A DNA stretch of 64,000 nucleotides. Source: Ignavibacteriales bacterium. Its GTDB lineage: Bacteria; Bacteroidota; Ignavibacteria; Tepidaquicellales; Tepidaquicellaceae. The stretch lies in assembly GCA_020635255.1 (NCBI GenBank), contig JACKAC010000001.1:969501-1033500 (forward strand), written 5' to 3'. Of the stretch, positions 8,614 through 16,787 are shown piece after piece. The notes under the pieces were generated by a model. It saw only the letters and a list, made by a program, of their open reading frames with translations. It was not told the origin of the DNA and searched no databases. Each line of letters starts with the position of its first letter. The stretch's first letter is position 1. Position numbers and translations under genes: made by a program.

Positions 8614-8925
8614 CTAAACTGCGCCCGTTCCGTTCTTCGGGTACCAGAATGCCGAGATATTATCCACCAGCCTGTAAAACTCATCCTCCATTATCTTCAT
8701 CTTGCTCATGTCCTCGCGGGAAAGCTCCTCGCCCGCGTTCAGCTTCACGATGTACAGCTTAAAATATGAATTGATCTGTATTATCTGCAAAAGGGATTCC
8801 TCTGTCAGCCCGTCCAGTATCTCGTTAGCGTTCCTTACGGGTATCTCATCGCCCACGATCTTCACTATATCTCTCGTGATCCCTGTGTTCCTCTCCAGTT
8901 TCCTTATCAGTTTTTCTGTTTCCAA
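8614..8925 (-). CDS. hypothetical protein, 103 aa
   Basis: I do not recognise this protein. It is acidic, soluble and predicted to be almost entirely helical: METEKLIRKLERNTGI, then EILDGLTEESLLQIIQINSY, then GEELSREDMSKMKIMEDEFY. It has no signal peptide, membrane span or cysteine. The frame is closed cleanly and its G+C-rich codon use matches the lipase gene downstream on the same strand, but the 250-base repeat-bearing gap argues against a tight operon. It could be an adaptor or regulatory helix bundle; there is no evidence beyond composition. Confidence 0.55.
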   Translation of the reverse strand: METEKLIRKLERNTGITRDIVKIVGDEIPVRNANEILDGLTEESLLQIIQINSYFKLYIVKLNAGEELSREDMSKMKIMEDEFYRLVDNISAFWYPKNGTGAV

Positions 8926-9192
8926 TTTTTTCTTTCTTTAGTTTTGCGGTGCTTTCCTTACCGCTCTGATACAAATTATAAAAAATATGCCCTCTCCCCA
9001 AAGAAAGATTTCGCGATTGTCACAGTAAAATAGGAGATTGTTTTTACATGAGGTTAAGAATTAGGGAAGATGTTTAGAAAAATTAATTATCTATAATTCA
9101 CCAAGGGTTTAATAGATTAACGCCAAAAGTCCTGTAATAATAATTTTTTTTTCTTATTTTTATATTTTTTATATTCATAATTTCACCTATTG
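8926..9192. other. intergenic region before the A+T-rich cassette
   Basis: I see no gene or clear terminator in this gap between the divergent genes. Base composition changes from mixed to strongly A+T-rich around 9030-9190. That marks the left edge of the compositionally distinct two-gene cassette. Confidence 0.5.
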
Positions 9193-9882
9193 ATGACTAA
9201 TCAAATTGATGAAAAAATAACACTTTTCAAAGAGGACATAAAATCACAGAAACTATCGCCAGAAGAAGTCTTTCAAAAGCATATAATTGATGGTAATTCA
9301 TTTTTTTATGAAGTATATCAGAATGATTTAGATAGTGAGTATAAGGCAAAGAAGACTATTACTGATTTTCTGATAACGGATATTAATAATATAAGGATAA
9401 TTGGTTCGGCCAAGTTAGGCTATAGCTTGAAGCCAAACAATTTATTTAAGTTGTTTGACGCAAAGTATGAAGAAACTAATCAAAATAAGGATAAGTCTGA
9501 TATTGATATCGCTATTATAGATGATATTGTGTTCGAAAGGATTAGTAAGAAATTATTTGAGTATACGAATTCATATTCTATGTCAGAAAGATGGTCGGAA
9601 AATGAATATTATAATGGAAATAAATTAGATCGTTTCGAAGGCATTCCTTTATGTTTTAAATATTTTGAATATTATACAAAAGGGTGGTTTAGGCCTGATA
9701 TGAAGCCTCAAGGATTTGAAATATGTGACAATAGTAATTATGAAGAATTAAAAAAAATATTTTTTATGAATCATAAAAGAAAAATTAGTTTAGCAATTTA
9801 TAAAAATTGGTTTTATTTTAAGGATTACCATTTAAATAATATTAAAAGCCTTTCATTTAGAATTCAAAGTGAAGTAATATGA
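9193..9882 (+). CDS. nucleotidyltransferase-like protein, paired with DUF262
   Basis: This soluble protein has 229 residues from ATG 9193 (the TTG just before it is the alternative start). It carries a nucleotidyltransferase-fold signature: IRIIGSAKLGYSL (Gly71-Ser72), then after about 30 residues SDIDIAIID with Asp103 and Asp105. This is the GS...DxD pattern of the pol-beta superfamily, to which toxin NTases and CD-NTases belong. YYTKGWFRPDMKP near 155-167 looks like a further family motif. The stop overlaps the next start (ATGA), so the two are co-translated. Both genes are far richer in A+T than their flanks, which suggests horizontal acquisition. Substrate and activity are unknown; a defence role is inferred only from the DUF262 partner. 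Confidence 0.62.
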   Translation: MTNQIDEKITLFKEDIKSQKLSPEEVFQKHIIDGNSFFYEVYQNDLDSEYKAKKTITDFLITDINNIRIIGSAKLGYSLKPNNLFKLFDAKYEETNQNKDKSDIDIAIIDDIVFERISKKLFEYTNSYSMSERWSENEYYNGNKLDRFEGIPLCFKYFEYYTKGWFRPDMKPQGFEICDNSNYEELKKIFFMNHKRKISLAIYKNWFYFKDYHLNNIKSLSFRIQSEVI

Positions 9883-11036
9883 AGAATGTAAAATTAGATT
9901 CTAGCATTCCCGCAAATAATATTAAAATTATTGAGATTTATAATAAACTAAAAAAAAATGAATTATATTTTGATAGGGGATATCAAAGAAAACTTGTTTG
10001 GAGAAAACAACACAAATACAAATTTATTGAAACCATATTGCTTAATTTTCCATTTCCAGAGGTATATTTTGCTCCAGGAGAATTGAATACAGACAAACTT
10101 TTACTGAGTGATCAAGTGGTAGATGGACAACAACGTTTAACAACGATTTACAATTATATAGAGGAGAAGGATGTATTTGTGTATGAAAATCTTCCTATTA
10201 AAAAGTTTTCTGAATTAGGGAAAGGTGAAAAAAATGAATTTCTAAATTATGAAGTATCAGTTAGATACTTGAAAAATGCTAATCATAAACAAATAAAAGA
10301 AATTTTTCAAAGAATAAATAGTACAGAATATTCATTAAACGCAACAGAAAGAATAAATGCCCAATGGGGAGATAGTGAATTTATTTGTTTCTCGAAGCAA
10401 ATAGTAGAAGTTGACTTAGATATAGATTTAGATTTAATTAATTATAAAATATCTGAAGCAAACAGAACTTTCTTTGTAAATTTTTTCCATAAAAAGTATA
10501 ATATTTTTACAGAAAATGATATTAATCGTATGTTAGCGCTTCAGTATATTTTAACTCTAGTAACAACATTGTGCGAGAAAGAATATTTTAGAAGAAACAC
10601 TAAGGTTCAATCATACATAGAAAACTATTTTGATGAATTTATTGATGCTGGGGAGGTTGAATTAAATTTGCTGGAAACTCTCAAATTTATAGATAACTTA
10701 AACCTGCCAGATAATTCTTATTGGTTTAATAAGGCTAATATCTTTACACTTATAGTGGAGTGTTATAATTATAATTTGACTAGAGTTAATCCTGTTTTAT
10801 TTAAAATGGAATTGGAGGAATTGGAATACTATAACTTAAATCATGATTTCGTTTTAATATTTAAAGAGGATATAGAGAGAGGACAACTTAAATTTGCAGA
10901 ACCTGTAAAAATACCTAAGGATATGATTAAGTATTTTGATTTAGCTAAGGAAGCTGTTAACGAAAAGAATTCTAGAGAATATAGGGGGAAAATGGTTAGA
11001 GAAATGTTAGATTCATCTTCAAAAGATGATGCTTAG
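9879..11036 (+). CDS. DUF262 domain protein (GmrS/ParB-like NTPase), no HNH domain
   Basis: The 385-residue protein begins with a DUF262 domain: FDRGYQRKLVWRKQHKYKFI at residues 31-50, FPFPEVYF at 57-64 and the hallmark VDGQQRLTT at 81-89, followed by IFQRINSTEYSLNATE. In GmrSD/BrxU-type restriction enzymes this DGQQR motif binds and hydrolyses NTP, and an HNH (DUF1524) nuclease normally follows or is encoded next door. Here the remaining 250 residues are helical with no HNH motif, and the partner is the NTase-like gene that overlaps its start by four bases. The likely role is nucleotide-dependent sensing or defence. The family call is firm; the function is inference. Confidence 0.85.
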   Translation: MKNVKLDSSIPANNIKIIEIYNKLKKNELYFDRGYQRKLVWRKQHKYKFIETILLNFPFPEVYFAPGELNTDKLLLSDQVVDGQQRLTTIYNYIEEKDVFVYENLPIKKFSELGKGEKNEFLNYEVSVRYLKNANHKQIKEIFQRINSTEYSLNATERINAQWGDSEFICFSKQIVEVDLDIDLDLINYKISEANRTFFVNFFHKKYNIFTENDINRMLALQYILTLVTTLCEKEYFRRNTKVQSYIENYFDEFIDAGEVELNLLETLKFIDNLNLPDNSYWFNKANIFTLIVECYNYNLTRVNPVLFKMELEELEYYNLNHDFVLIFKEDIERGQLKFAEPVKIPKDMIKYFDLAKEAVNEKNSREYRGKMVREMLDSSSKDDA

Positions 11037-11271
11037 ATCTTTTTGGTTATAAAAATAGTTTCTATAAAAAAGTATATATACGTATCTAACCCTTTCTTCT
11101 TTGCATTAAAATACCCTTCCCCTTAAATTCATATATTGAAATCCCCTCCGATGGGTCAACGACTCGACTCGTAGAGAGGGGTGGTCCCGACAAAGTCGGG
11201 AGCGGGTCTATGACCTCGTAGAGGGTGGGTTGACTTAGTATCCACACCCGCAATAAATCACACTACCACGA
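11037..11271. repeat. dispersed CCCCTC/GAGGGG repeat block upstream of cas6
   Basis: About 235 bases contain CCCCTCCGATGGG, CTCGTAGAGAGGGGTGG, the hairpin CCCGACAAAGTCGGGA and CTCGTAGAGGGTGGG around 11140-11232. The same vocabulary occurs at 18575-18622 and 22840-22885. No gene and no cas component is visible. Confidence 0.6.
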
Positions 11272-12078
11272 ATGAGATATAGGATCACGCTGTCATCTGA
11301 CCAAACTCAGACAATACCCATAAACTACCAGTACGAACTCTCACGTCTCGTCAATCGTACTATCAAAAACGGCAACCCGCGCCTCTCACGCTTCATACAC
11401 GGCGGAGGTATCAGCTTCAACCGCAGGCAATACCGCGCTTTCACCTTCTCGCGCCTCTGGATTCCTAACCGTCAGATACTCAATAACCGCATTCTTATTA
11501 TGCCCGGTGAGATCAAATTCGTTTTCTCCACACCCAGCCTTATGATACGCGACGCTCTCTATGACGGACTCCTAAAGCGTGGTCCCTTCCGCGTCGGCTC
11601 CGCGGGCTTCCGTGTTACCGCGGTCGAAGACCGTGCTCAGCCTTACTTCGGACACCGCGCCCGCTTCACCACTCTCTCGCCCGTGGCGCTCTCCAAAAAG
11701 AAGGACTTCCGCCGTCCGCTCTCCGGCAAAAATGTAAAACAGACATACCTGCGCCCCGGCGACAGCTTCTTCAATAGCTTCCTCAAAAAAAGTCTCGAAA
11801 ATAAATATATAGCTCACCGCGTTGCCAGAGGTGAGCCTCTCTCAAAATTCAAAAAACCCTTCTACAGATCTCTCATAGATCATATCAATATACGGGGCAG
11901 TCCGCGCCCCAAACTCATCACAATAAAAGAAGGAACAAGGCAAAGCTACCGCGTTCCGTGCGCCCTGTTCGAGATCGAACTCACCGGCTCGCCCGCCATT
12001 ATCGAATTTGCTTACGACGCGGGCATCGGAAAACACACCTCGCTCGGCTTCGGATGCCTCGACACTTTGTCATGCTGA
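11272..12078 (+). CDS. cas6: Cas6 family CRISPR endoribonuclease (orphan)
   Basis: Cas6 cuts CRISPR precursor RNA within its repeats. The 268-residue protein has the family layout. The first ferredoxin-like domain starts with PINYQYELSRLVNRTI (residues 16-31) and includes FIHGGG with His43, the likely general base or acid, then YRAFTFSRLW. The second ends in the glycine-rich RNA-binding loop AYDAGIGKHTSLGFG (about 248-262). No cas1, cas2, cas3, cas5, cas7 or cas10 lies within the window. The stop codon falls inside a dispersed hairpin (12072-12093), so the last few residues may be repeat-derived. Confidence 0.85.
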   Translation: MRYRITLSSDQTQTIPINYQYELSRLVNRTIKNGNPRLSRFIHGGGISFNRRQYRAFTFSRLWIPNRQILNNRILIMPGEIKFVFSTPSLMIRDALYDGLLKRGPFRVGSAGFRVTAVEDRAQPYFGHRARFTTLSPVALSKKKDFRRPLSGKNVKQTYLRPGDSFFNSFLKKSLENKYIAHRVARGEPLSKFKKPFYRSLIDHINIRGSPRPKLITIKEGTRQSYRVPCALFEIELTGSPAIIEFAYDAGIGKHTSLGFGCLDTLSC

Positions 12079-12093
12079 ACCTTGATTCAGCAT
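12072..12093. repeat. hairpin ATGCTGAA-loop-TTCAGCAT at the cas6 stop
   Basis: Perfect 8-bp arms enclose the loop CCTTGA. The cas6 TGA (12076-12078) lies in the left arm. It may also help transcription end. Confidence 0.6.
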
Positions 12094-12236
12094 CTAGATC
12101 ATCCCCCCTTTACAAAGGGGGGAAAAGAGGGGGGTTAAATAAATAGCTTACCTCCGTTCTTTAACTAAGGGGGGTTAAATAAAAAACCTCACCTAATCAA
12201 CCTACAAGCGGCAGGCTTTCTCCTTAGAAAGCATCC

Positions 12237-12268
12237 GTTCCGCGTTCCGTCCTTGACGGGATTAGAAC
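12237..12268 (+). CRISPR. single CRISPR-repeat-like sequence, possibly a relic
   Basis: The 32 bases begin GTTCC and end GATTAGAAC. They contain a 5-bp hairpin CCGTC-CTT-GACGG (12247-12259), leaving an 8-base tail ATTAGAAC after one unpaired G. That is the shape Cas6 enzymes recognise and the form of a crRNA 5' handle. It lies about 160 bases downstream of cas6. Only one copy is visible, so it is not an array; coincidence is quite possible. Confidence 0.3.
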
Positions 12269-12303
12269 ATGTGTAAATTGGGACAATAATTAAACGACTC
12301 GCC

Positions 12304-12348
12304 GTTGTTGGTGTTATAGGCGAAATAAAATGAGCCGTCACCAACAAC
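12304..12348. repeat. hairpin GTTGTTGGTG...CACCAACAAC with expanded loop, copy A
   Basis: 10-bp arms enclose a 25-base loop that starts TTAT. A near-identical copy, with a loop one base shorter, lies at 12971-13014. The arms belong to the family seen at 1890-1913 and 22704-22727. Confidence 0.75.
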
Positions 12349-12356
12349 ACTATTAC

Positions 12357-12715
12357 TGTCACCGAACTTTTGCCGTAGGCACTCCTTCGGAGAAATCAAC
12401 CTCAGAAGGAGATTCGGGAAATTATTGTCACCGAACTTTTGCCGTAGGCACTCCTTCGGAGAAATCAACCTCAGAAGGAGATTCGGGAAATTATTGTCAC
12501 CGAACTTTTGCCGTAGGCACTCCTTCGGAGAAATCAACCTCAGAAGGAGATTCGGGAAATTATTGTCACCGAACTTTTGCCGTAGGCACTCCTTCGGAGA
12601 AATCAACCTCAGAAGGAGATTCGGGAAATTATTGTCACCGAACTTTTGCCGTAGGCACTCCTTCGGAGAAATCAACCTCAGAAGGAGATTCGGGAAATTA
12701 TTGTCACCGAACTTT
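12357..12715. repeat. five perfect 69-bp tandem repeats plus a 14-bp partial copy
   Basis: TGTCACCGAACTTT recurs at 12357, 12426, 12495, 12564, 12633 and 12702, exactly 69 bases apart, and the five full units appear identical. Each unit has an internal inverted repeat CTCCTTC...GAAGGAG. Because 69 is a multiple of three, false long frames of 134-158 codons appear on both strands. No start context, domain or signal peptide supports translation. It behaves like a minisatellite. Confidence 0.9.
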
Positions 12716-12970
12716 AAATCAACCCATACTTGGAACATGTGTAAAGTGGGCGGTCATATGTTCAGTGAGGCGCCGCGCCGTTCTTTAAATCAACCTACCA
12801 TGGTGCAGAGTGACTTCTGGCCATCATAGAAAAGTAAATAAGTTAAAATTAGGAGGGTCCGCGGGCTTCACGCTTGCCTCACCGCGTCAGCGAAGCCGGA
12901 TCCCGCGGGCTCTGAGCTTGTCCGGTTCCTTGTCATATTCATCACCTTGAGATTTCTCCCCAATTCCGCC

Positions 12971-13014
12971 GTTGTTGGTGTTATAGGCGAATAAAATGAG
13001 CCGTCACCAACAAC
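12971..13014. repeat. hairpin GTTGTTGGTG...CACCAACAAC with expanded loop, copy B
   Basis: This is the second copy of the element at 12304-12348, with the loop one base shorter. The shared similarity also covers the flanking GCC and ACTATTA. Confidence 0.75.
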
Positions 13015-13118
13015 ACTATTAAGATCTCTCCTCAATTTCTTCACTGAAGTTGACTTTTAAATTAGTTATCTTTGTTAATACATTACATAGCTAAGACAAA
13101 AATAACTATATATAAATA

Positions 13119-16100
13119 ATGAGATTAGAAGATCTGACGGAAGAGCAGAGGGAGAAGATCTCCGAGTTTGGCGTTAATACATGGTTTGTGCTCGACCTCT
13201 TCAGCGATTATAAAAAAGACCCGTCATCCGTCAGCGATGACTGGAAGGACTTTTTCAAAGATTTCGATTCCGGTGAATTAGGTTTCCATACCAACGGCGG
13301 AAACGGTAAGCAATTAACGCTTACCCCGTCACCCAAGCCTGCTCACAGAGAAGAAAGTAAGGTCGTGATGCCTAAGCCCGGCGAAGGCGAAGAGCCTGTC
13401 CTGATAAAAGGAGCCGGCGCCAGGATAATCGATAACATGACCGACTCACTGAGCATTCCGACGGCGACCACGTTTAGAGAACTCCCTGTTAAGCTCCTCG
13501 AAGAGAACAGGATCGTCATAAACAATTTTCTCAAACAGACCGGCGGTGGTAAGATATCTTACACGCACATCATCGGCTGGGCAATCGTAAAAGCCATCGA
13601 GACCGTTCCTAACATGAATAACTCCTTCACTGTAATGGAGGGTCAGCCCTACCTGGTGAAAAAGCACGACGTCAATCTCGGTCTCGCTGTGGATATTCAA
13701 AAGAAAGACGGTTCACGTTCGCTGATAGTTCCCAATATAAAGAAGGCGAACGGGATGAACTTCAAAGAGTATTTCGACGCTTATAATGATATCATAGACC
13801 GTTCGCGCTCCGGTAAAATAGAGGTAGCCGATTTCCAGGGCACTTCCATTTCACTCACAAATCCCGGTACGATCGGCACCAGCGCTTCACACCCGCGACT
13901 TATGATGGGGCAGGGCGCGATAATCGCGACCGGCTCGATAGACTATCCGCCGGAGTTCCGCGCCGCCACAAAAGACGTTCTCGTCACGCTTGGCGTAAGT
14001 AAGGTCATGAACATGACCAGCACTTATGACCACCGTATAATCCAGGGCGCTGAATCGGGTATATTCCTGAAACGCATCAACGATCTGCTAATGGGTCAGG
14101 ATAATTTCTATGATGAGATATTCCGCGACCTCAAAGTGAACGTCCTCCCGGTCTACTGGACCGAAGACGACAACGCCGAAGACTTCGTCGGTATCAACAG
14201 CATAAAGGAGATCGAGAAGCAGGCAAAGGTCATCCAGCTTATAAATATGTTCAGAGTACGCGGGCATTTGCAGGCACACCTTGACCCGCTCAGCGACGAG
14301 CCCAAGTATCACAAAGAACTCGACTCGTCTTATTACGGGCTCACGATCTGGGATTTCGACCGAGAATTCATCACAGATGGATTAGCAGGATTACGGACCG
14401 CATCGCTCCGTGACATACTCGACATTCTGCTGGAGACATATTGCGGAAATATAGGGGTGGAATTTAAACATATACAGGACCCGGAAGAGAAAGAGTGGCT
14501 TCAATCGAAAATGGAGCCGGTAAGAAATAAACCGATACTGGATAACCGCGATAAAAAGAATATTCTCTATAAGCTGATGCAGGCTGAGAATTTCGAGAAG
14601 TTCATCGATCGCAAATACCTCGGTCACAAGAGATTCTCGCTGGAAGGCTCCGAAACGATAATCGCGGTGCTGGACCACTTGCTGAATATCGGCGCTGAAG
14701 CGGGCGTCGAGGAAATGGTGCTCGGCATGGCGCACAGAGGCAGACTTAACGTGCTGGCGAACATTATCGGTAAATCGATGCACGCGATATTCTCGGAATT
14801 CGAGGATAACGTGGAGCAGTCAGCGCAGGGAAGCGGTGACGTGAAATACCACCTTGGCGCGACCGGCACATACGAAACCATCCACGATAAAAAGATCAAC
14901 GTAGCTGTAGCATCTAACCCGAGCCATCTTGAATTTGTGAACCCGGTGGTAGAGGGTATAGTGAGAGCAAAACAGACCAGGCAGGATGACGCACAGCAGG
15001 ATAAATTCGTGCCGGTATTATTGCATGGTGACGCGGCATTCGCGGGTGAGGGGATAGTGGCGGAGACGCTGAACCTCTCACAATTACAGGGGTACAGCAC
15101 AGGCGGTACGGTGCACATCGTTATAAATAATCAAATAGGATTTACGACAGCGCCGGTGGACGCACGAAGCACGGTTTACGCGACGGACGTGGCGAAGATG
15201 GTGCAAGCGCCGATATTCCATGTGAACGGTGACGACCCGGAAGCAACGATGTGGGTTACGCAACTTGCGTTCGAGTTCAGGCAGAAATTTAATAAGGACG
15301 TGGTGATAGACGTATTCGGGTACAGGAGATTAGGGCATAATGAAACAGATGAGCCGGCATACACACAGCCATTGATGTATAAGAGGATACGGTCGATGCC
15401 ATCGGTAGTAGAAAAGTATAAAGTGAAGCTATTAAAAGAGCAGGCGGTGACGGAAGATGAAGTGAAAGCGATGGAGCATGACATAGATGAGAAGATGGAC
15501 AAAGATTATAATTTAGTGAAGAATAAAGATGCGGGTACATTCGAAGCGGATGCTCCACTCGCGGTGACTCAGGAAGAGATAAAAGAAAAAATGACCGCGG
15601 AGCCAACAAGGGTAAGCGCGGAGGAATTAGATAAGGTCGTGAATGCTCTTACAACAGTGCCGGAAGGATTTACGATACATCCGAAGCTGAAAAAGTTCGT
15701 TGAGAGCAGGGGACACTTCCCGCAGGATGCGGACTTTAAAGTAGATTGGGCGTTTGCGGAGTCGCTGGCGTTTGGTACGCTGATGCTGGAGGGTACACCG
15801 ATCAGATTGAGCGGGCAGGACAGCGCGAGGGGGACATTCTCGCAAAGACACGTGGTACTGACGGACGCAAATACAGGCGCGGAGATAATTCCTCTGAATC
15901 AGCTGGACACCCCGGCAAAAATAGAACCACTGGATAGTTTATTATCGGAGGCGGCGGTACTGGGATTCGAATACGGGTACAGCACGGCGGACCCGATAAC
16001 ACTGGTGATGTGGGAGGCGCAGTTCGGTGATTTTGCTAACGCGGCGCAGGTGATAATAGATAATTTCATAAGCTGTTCATATACAAAGTGGGATCTGCCG

Positions 16101-16787
16101 AATAACGTGGTAATGCTATTACCGCACGCGCAGGAAGGTCAGGGACCGGAACACTCAAGCGCAAGACTGGAAAGATATTTAGCACTGTGCGCGGAGGATA
16201 ACATGTTCGTAACGAACCCGACGACTCCGGCGCAGTATTTTCATTTATTGAGGAGAAGAGCGAAAGCGAAATTCCCGAAACCGCTTATAATAATGACACC
16301 GAAGAGTTTACTCAGGGATAAGATGGCAGTATCCGTCGCGAAAGATTTCACGGACGGGCATTTTCATGAGGTACTAAATGACGAGAGATATTGGGCTGAA
16401 GGAAGCGAGAAAGGCAGAGAGAACGTGACGAGGGTAGTATTGACGAGCGGTAAGGTTTACTATGACCTGGTAAAGTACATGGAGAAAGAAAAAATAGAAG
16501 GTGTCGCGGTATTGAGAACGGAACAGTATTATCCATTCCCGGAAGAAACGCTGAAAGAGATGCTTGCGGGATATAAGAACGCAAAGGACGTGGTATGGGT
16601 ACAGGAAGAGCCGGAGAATATGGGAGCGTGGTTATTCATGTCGCATAGACTTCCGAACGTACTGGCAAAGGGACAGAAGCTGGACTACGTAGGCAGGAAG
16701 GCGAGCGCAAGTCCTGCACCGGGAAGTAAGAGGAAGTTCGACTCGAGCCAGGAACTGTTGATGAAAAGGGCGTTTGGAGTAGAGTAA
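13119..16787 (+). CDS. multifunctional 2-oxoglutarate dehydrogenase: E2 succinyltransferase fused to E1
   Basis: This 1222-residue enzyme feeds the TCA cycle by converting 2-oxoglutarate to succinyl units. The order is an E1-type N-terminal peptide (residues 1-45, with WFVLDLFSDYKKDP), a linker, an E2 acyltransferase catalytic domain (about 85-330, catalytic motif DHRIIQG with His305), then E1 from about 350. The E1 part carries the ThDP/Mg2+ motif HGDAAFAGEG...NNQIGFTT near 636-672. There is no lipoyl domain, so a separate lipoylated E2 must supply it. This is the Kgd/OdhA layout known from Actinobacteria and found in some other phyla. The start ATG 13119 fits the conserved N-terminal peptide. 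Kgd is a name used in mycobacteria; I leave the symbol blank. Confidence 0.92.
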   Translation: MRLEDLTEEQREKISEFGVNTWFVLDLFSDYKKDPSSVSDDWKDFFKDFDSGELGFHTNGGNGKQLTLTPSPKPAHREESKVVMPKPGEGEEPVLIKGAGARIIDNMTDSLSIPTATTFRELPVKLLEENRIVINNFLKQTGGGKISYTHIIGWAIVKAIETVPNMNNSFTVMEGQPYLVKKHDVNLGLAVDIQKKDGSRSLIVPNIKKANGMNFKEYFDAYNDIIDRSRSGKIEVADFQGTSISLTNPGTIGTSASHPRLMMGQGAIIATGSIDYPPEFRAATKDVLVTLGVSKVMNMTSTYDHRIIQGAESGIFLKRINDLLMGQDNFYDEIFRDLKVNVLPVYWTEDDNAEDFVGINSIKEIEKQAKVIQLINMFRVRGHLQAHLDPLSDEPKYHKELDSSYYGLTIWDFDREFITDGLAGLRTASLRDILDILLETYCGNIGVEFKHIQDPEEKEWLQSKMEPVRNKPILDNRDKKNILYKLMQAENFEKFIDRKYLGHKRFSLEGSETIIAVLDHLLNIGAEAGVEEMVLGMAHRGRLNVLANIIGKSMHAIFSEFEDNVEQSAQGSGDVKYHLGATGTYETIHDKKINVAVASNPSHLEFVNPVVEGIVRAKQTRQDDAQQDKFVPVLLHGDAAFAGEGIVAETLNLSQLQGYSTGGTVHIVINNQIGFTTAPVDARSTVYATDVAKMVQAPIFHVNGDDPEATMWVTQLAFEFRQKFNKDVVIDVFGYRRLGHNETDEPAYTQPLMYKRIRSMPSVVEKYKVKLLKEQAVTEDEVKAMEHDIDEKMDKDYNLVKNKDAGTFEADAPLAVTQEEIKEKMTAEPTRVSAEELDKVVNALTTVPEGFTIHPKLKKFVESRGHFPQDADFKVDWAFAESLAFGTLMLEGTPIRLSGQDSARGTFSQRHVVLTDANTGAEIIPLNQLDTPAKIEPLDSLLSEAAVLGFEYGYSTADPITLVMWEAQFGDFANAAQVIIDNFISCSYTKWDLPNNVVMLLPHAQEGQGPEHSSARLERYLALCAEDNMFVTNPTTPAQYFHLLRRRAKAKFPKPLIIMTPKSLLRDKMAVSVAKDFTDGHFHEVLNDERYWAEGSEKGRENVTRVVLTSGKVYYDLVKYMEKEKIEGVAVLRTEQYYPFPEETLKEMLAGYKNAKDVVWVQEEPENMGAWLFMSHRLPNVLAKGQKLDYVGRKASASPAPGSKRKFDSSQELLMKRAFGVE

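Larger units (their letters stand above)
12079..13118. other. 1-kb non-coding, repeat-dense region after cas6
   Basis: No gene is credible here. In order the region holds: CCCCCCTTT-AC-AAAGGGGGG and related elements (12101-12180), a hairpin CTTTCT-CCTT-AGAAAG (12216-12231), a CRISPR-repeat-like sequence (12237-12268), an 18-base repeat GAACATGTGTAAA (12265-12282, again at 12733-12750), a long hairpin (12304-12348), five 69-bp tandem repeats (12357-12715), G+C-rich sequence with CCGCGGGCT words (12855-12915), and a second copy of the long hairpin (12971-13014). A possible promoter lies in the last 80 bases before the dehydrogenase gene. Confidence 0.65.

Noticed and set aside
12357..12715. 69-bp repeats as a CRISPR array
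   Set aside because: All units are identical over their full length, so there are no unique spacers, and the period lacks a repeat/spacer boundary.
12262..12829. Three long open frames (134-158 codons) on both strands over the 69-bp repeats
   Set aside because: They exist only because 69 is divisible by three; the same unit is open in several frames and no start signal or domain supports translation.
12841..12930. G+C-rich stretch as a tRNA or other structured RNA
   Set aside because: I could not fold a cloverleaf or find the T-loop sequence; CCGCGGGCT words repeat as in the other dispersed elements.
11037..13118. Insertion sequence around cas6
   Set aside because: There is no transposase frame, and no terminal inverted repeats pair across a plausible element; only short repeats are seen.
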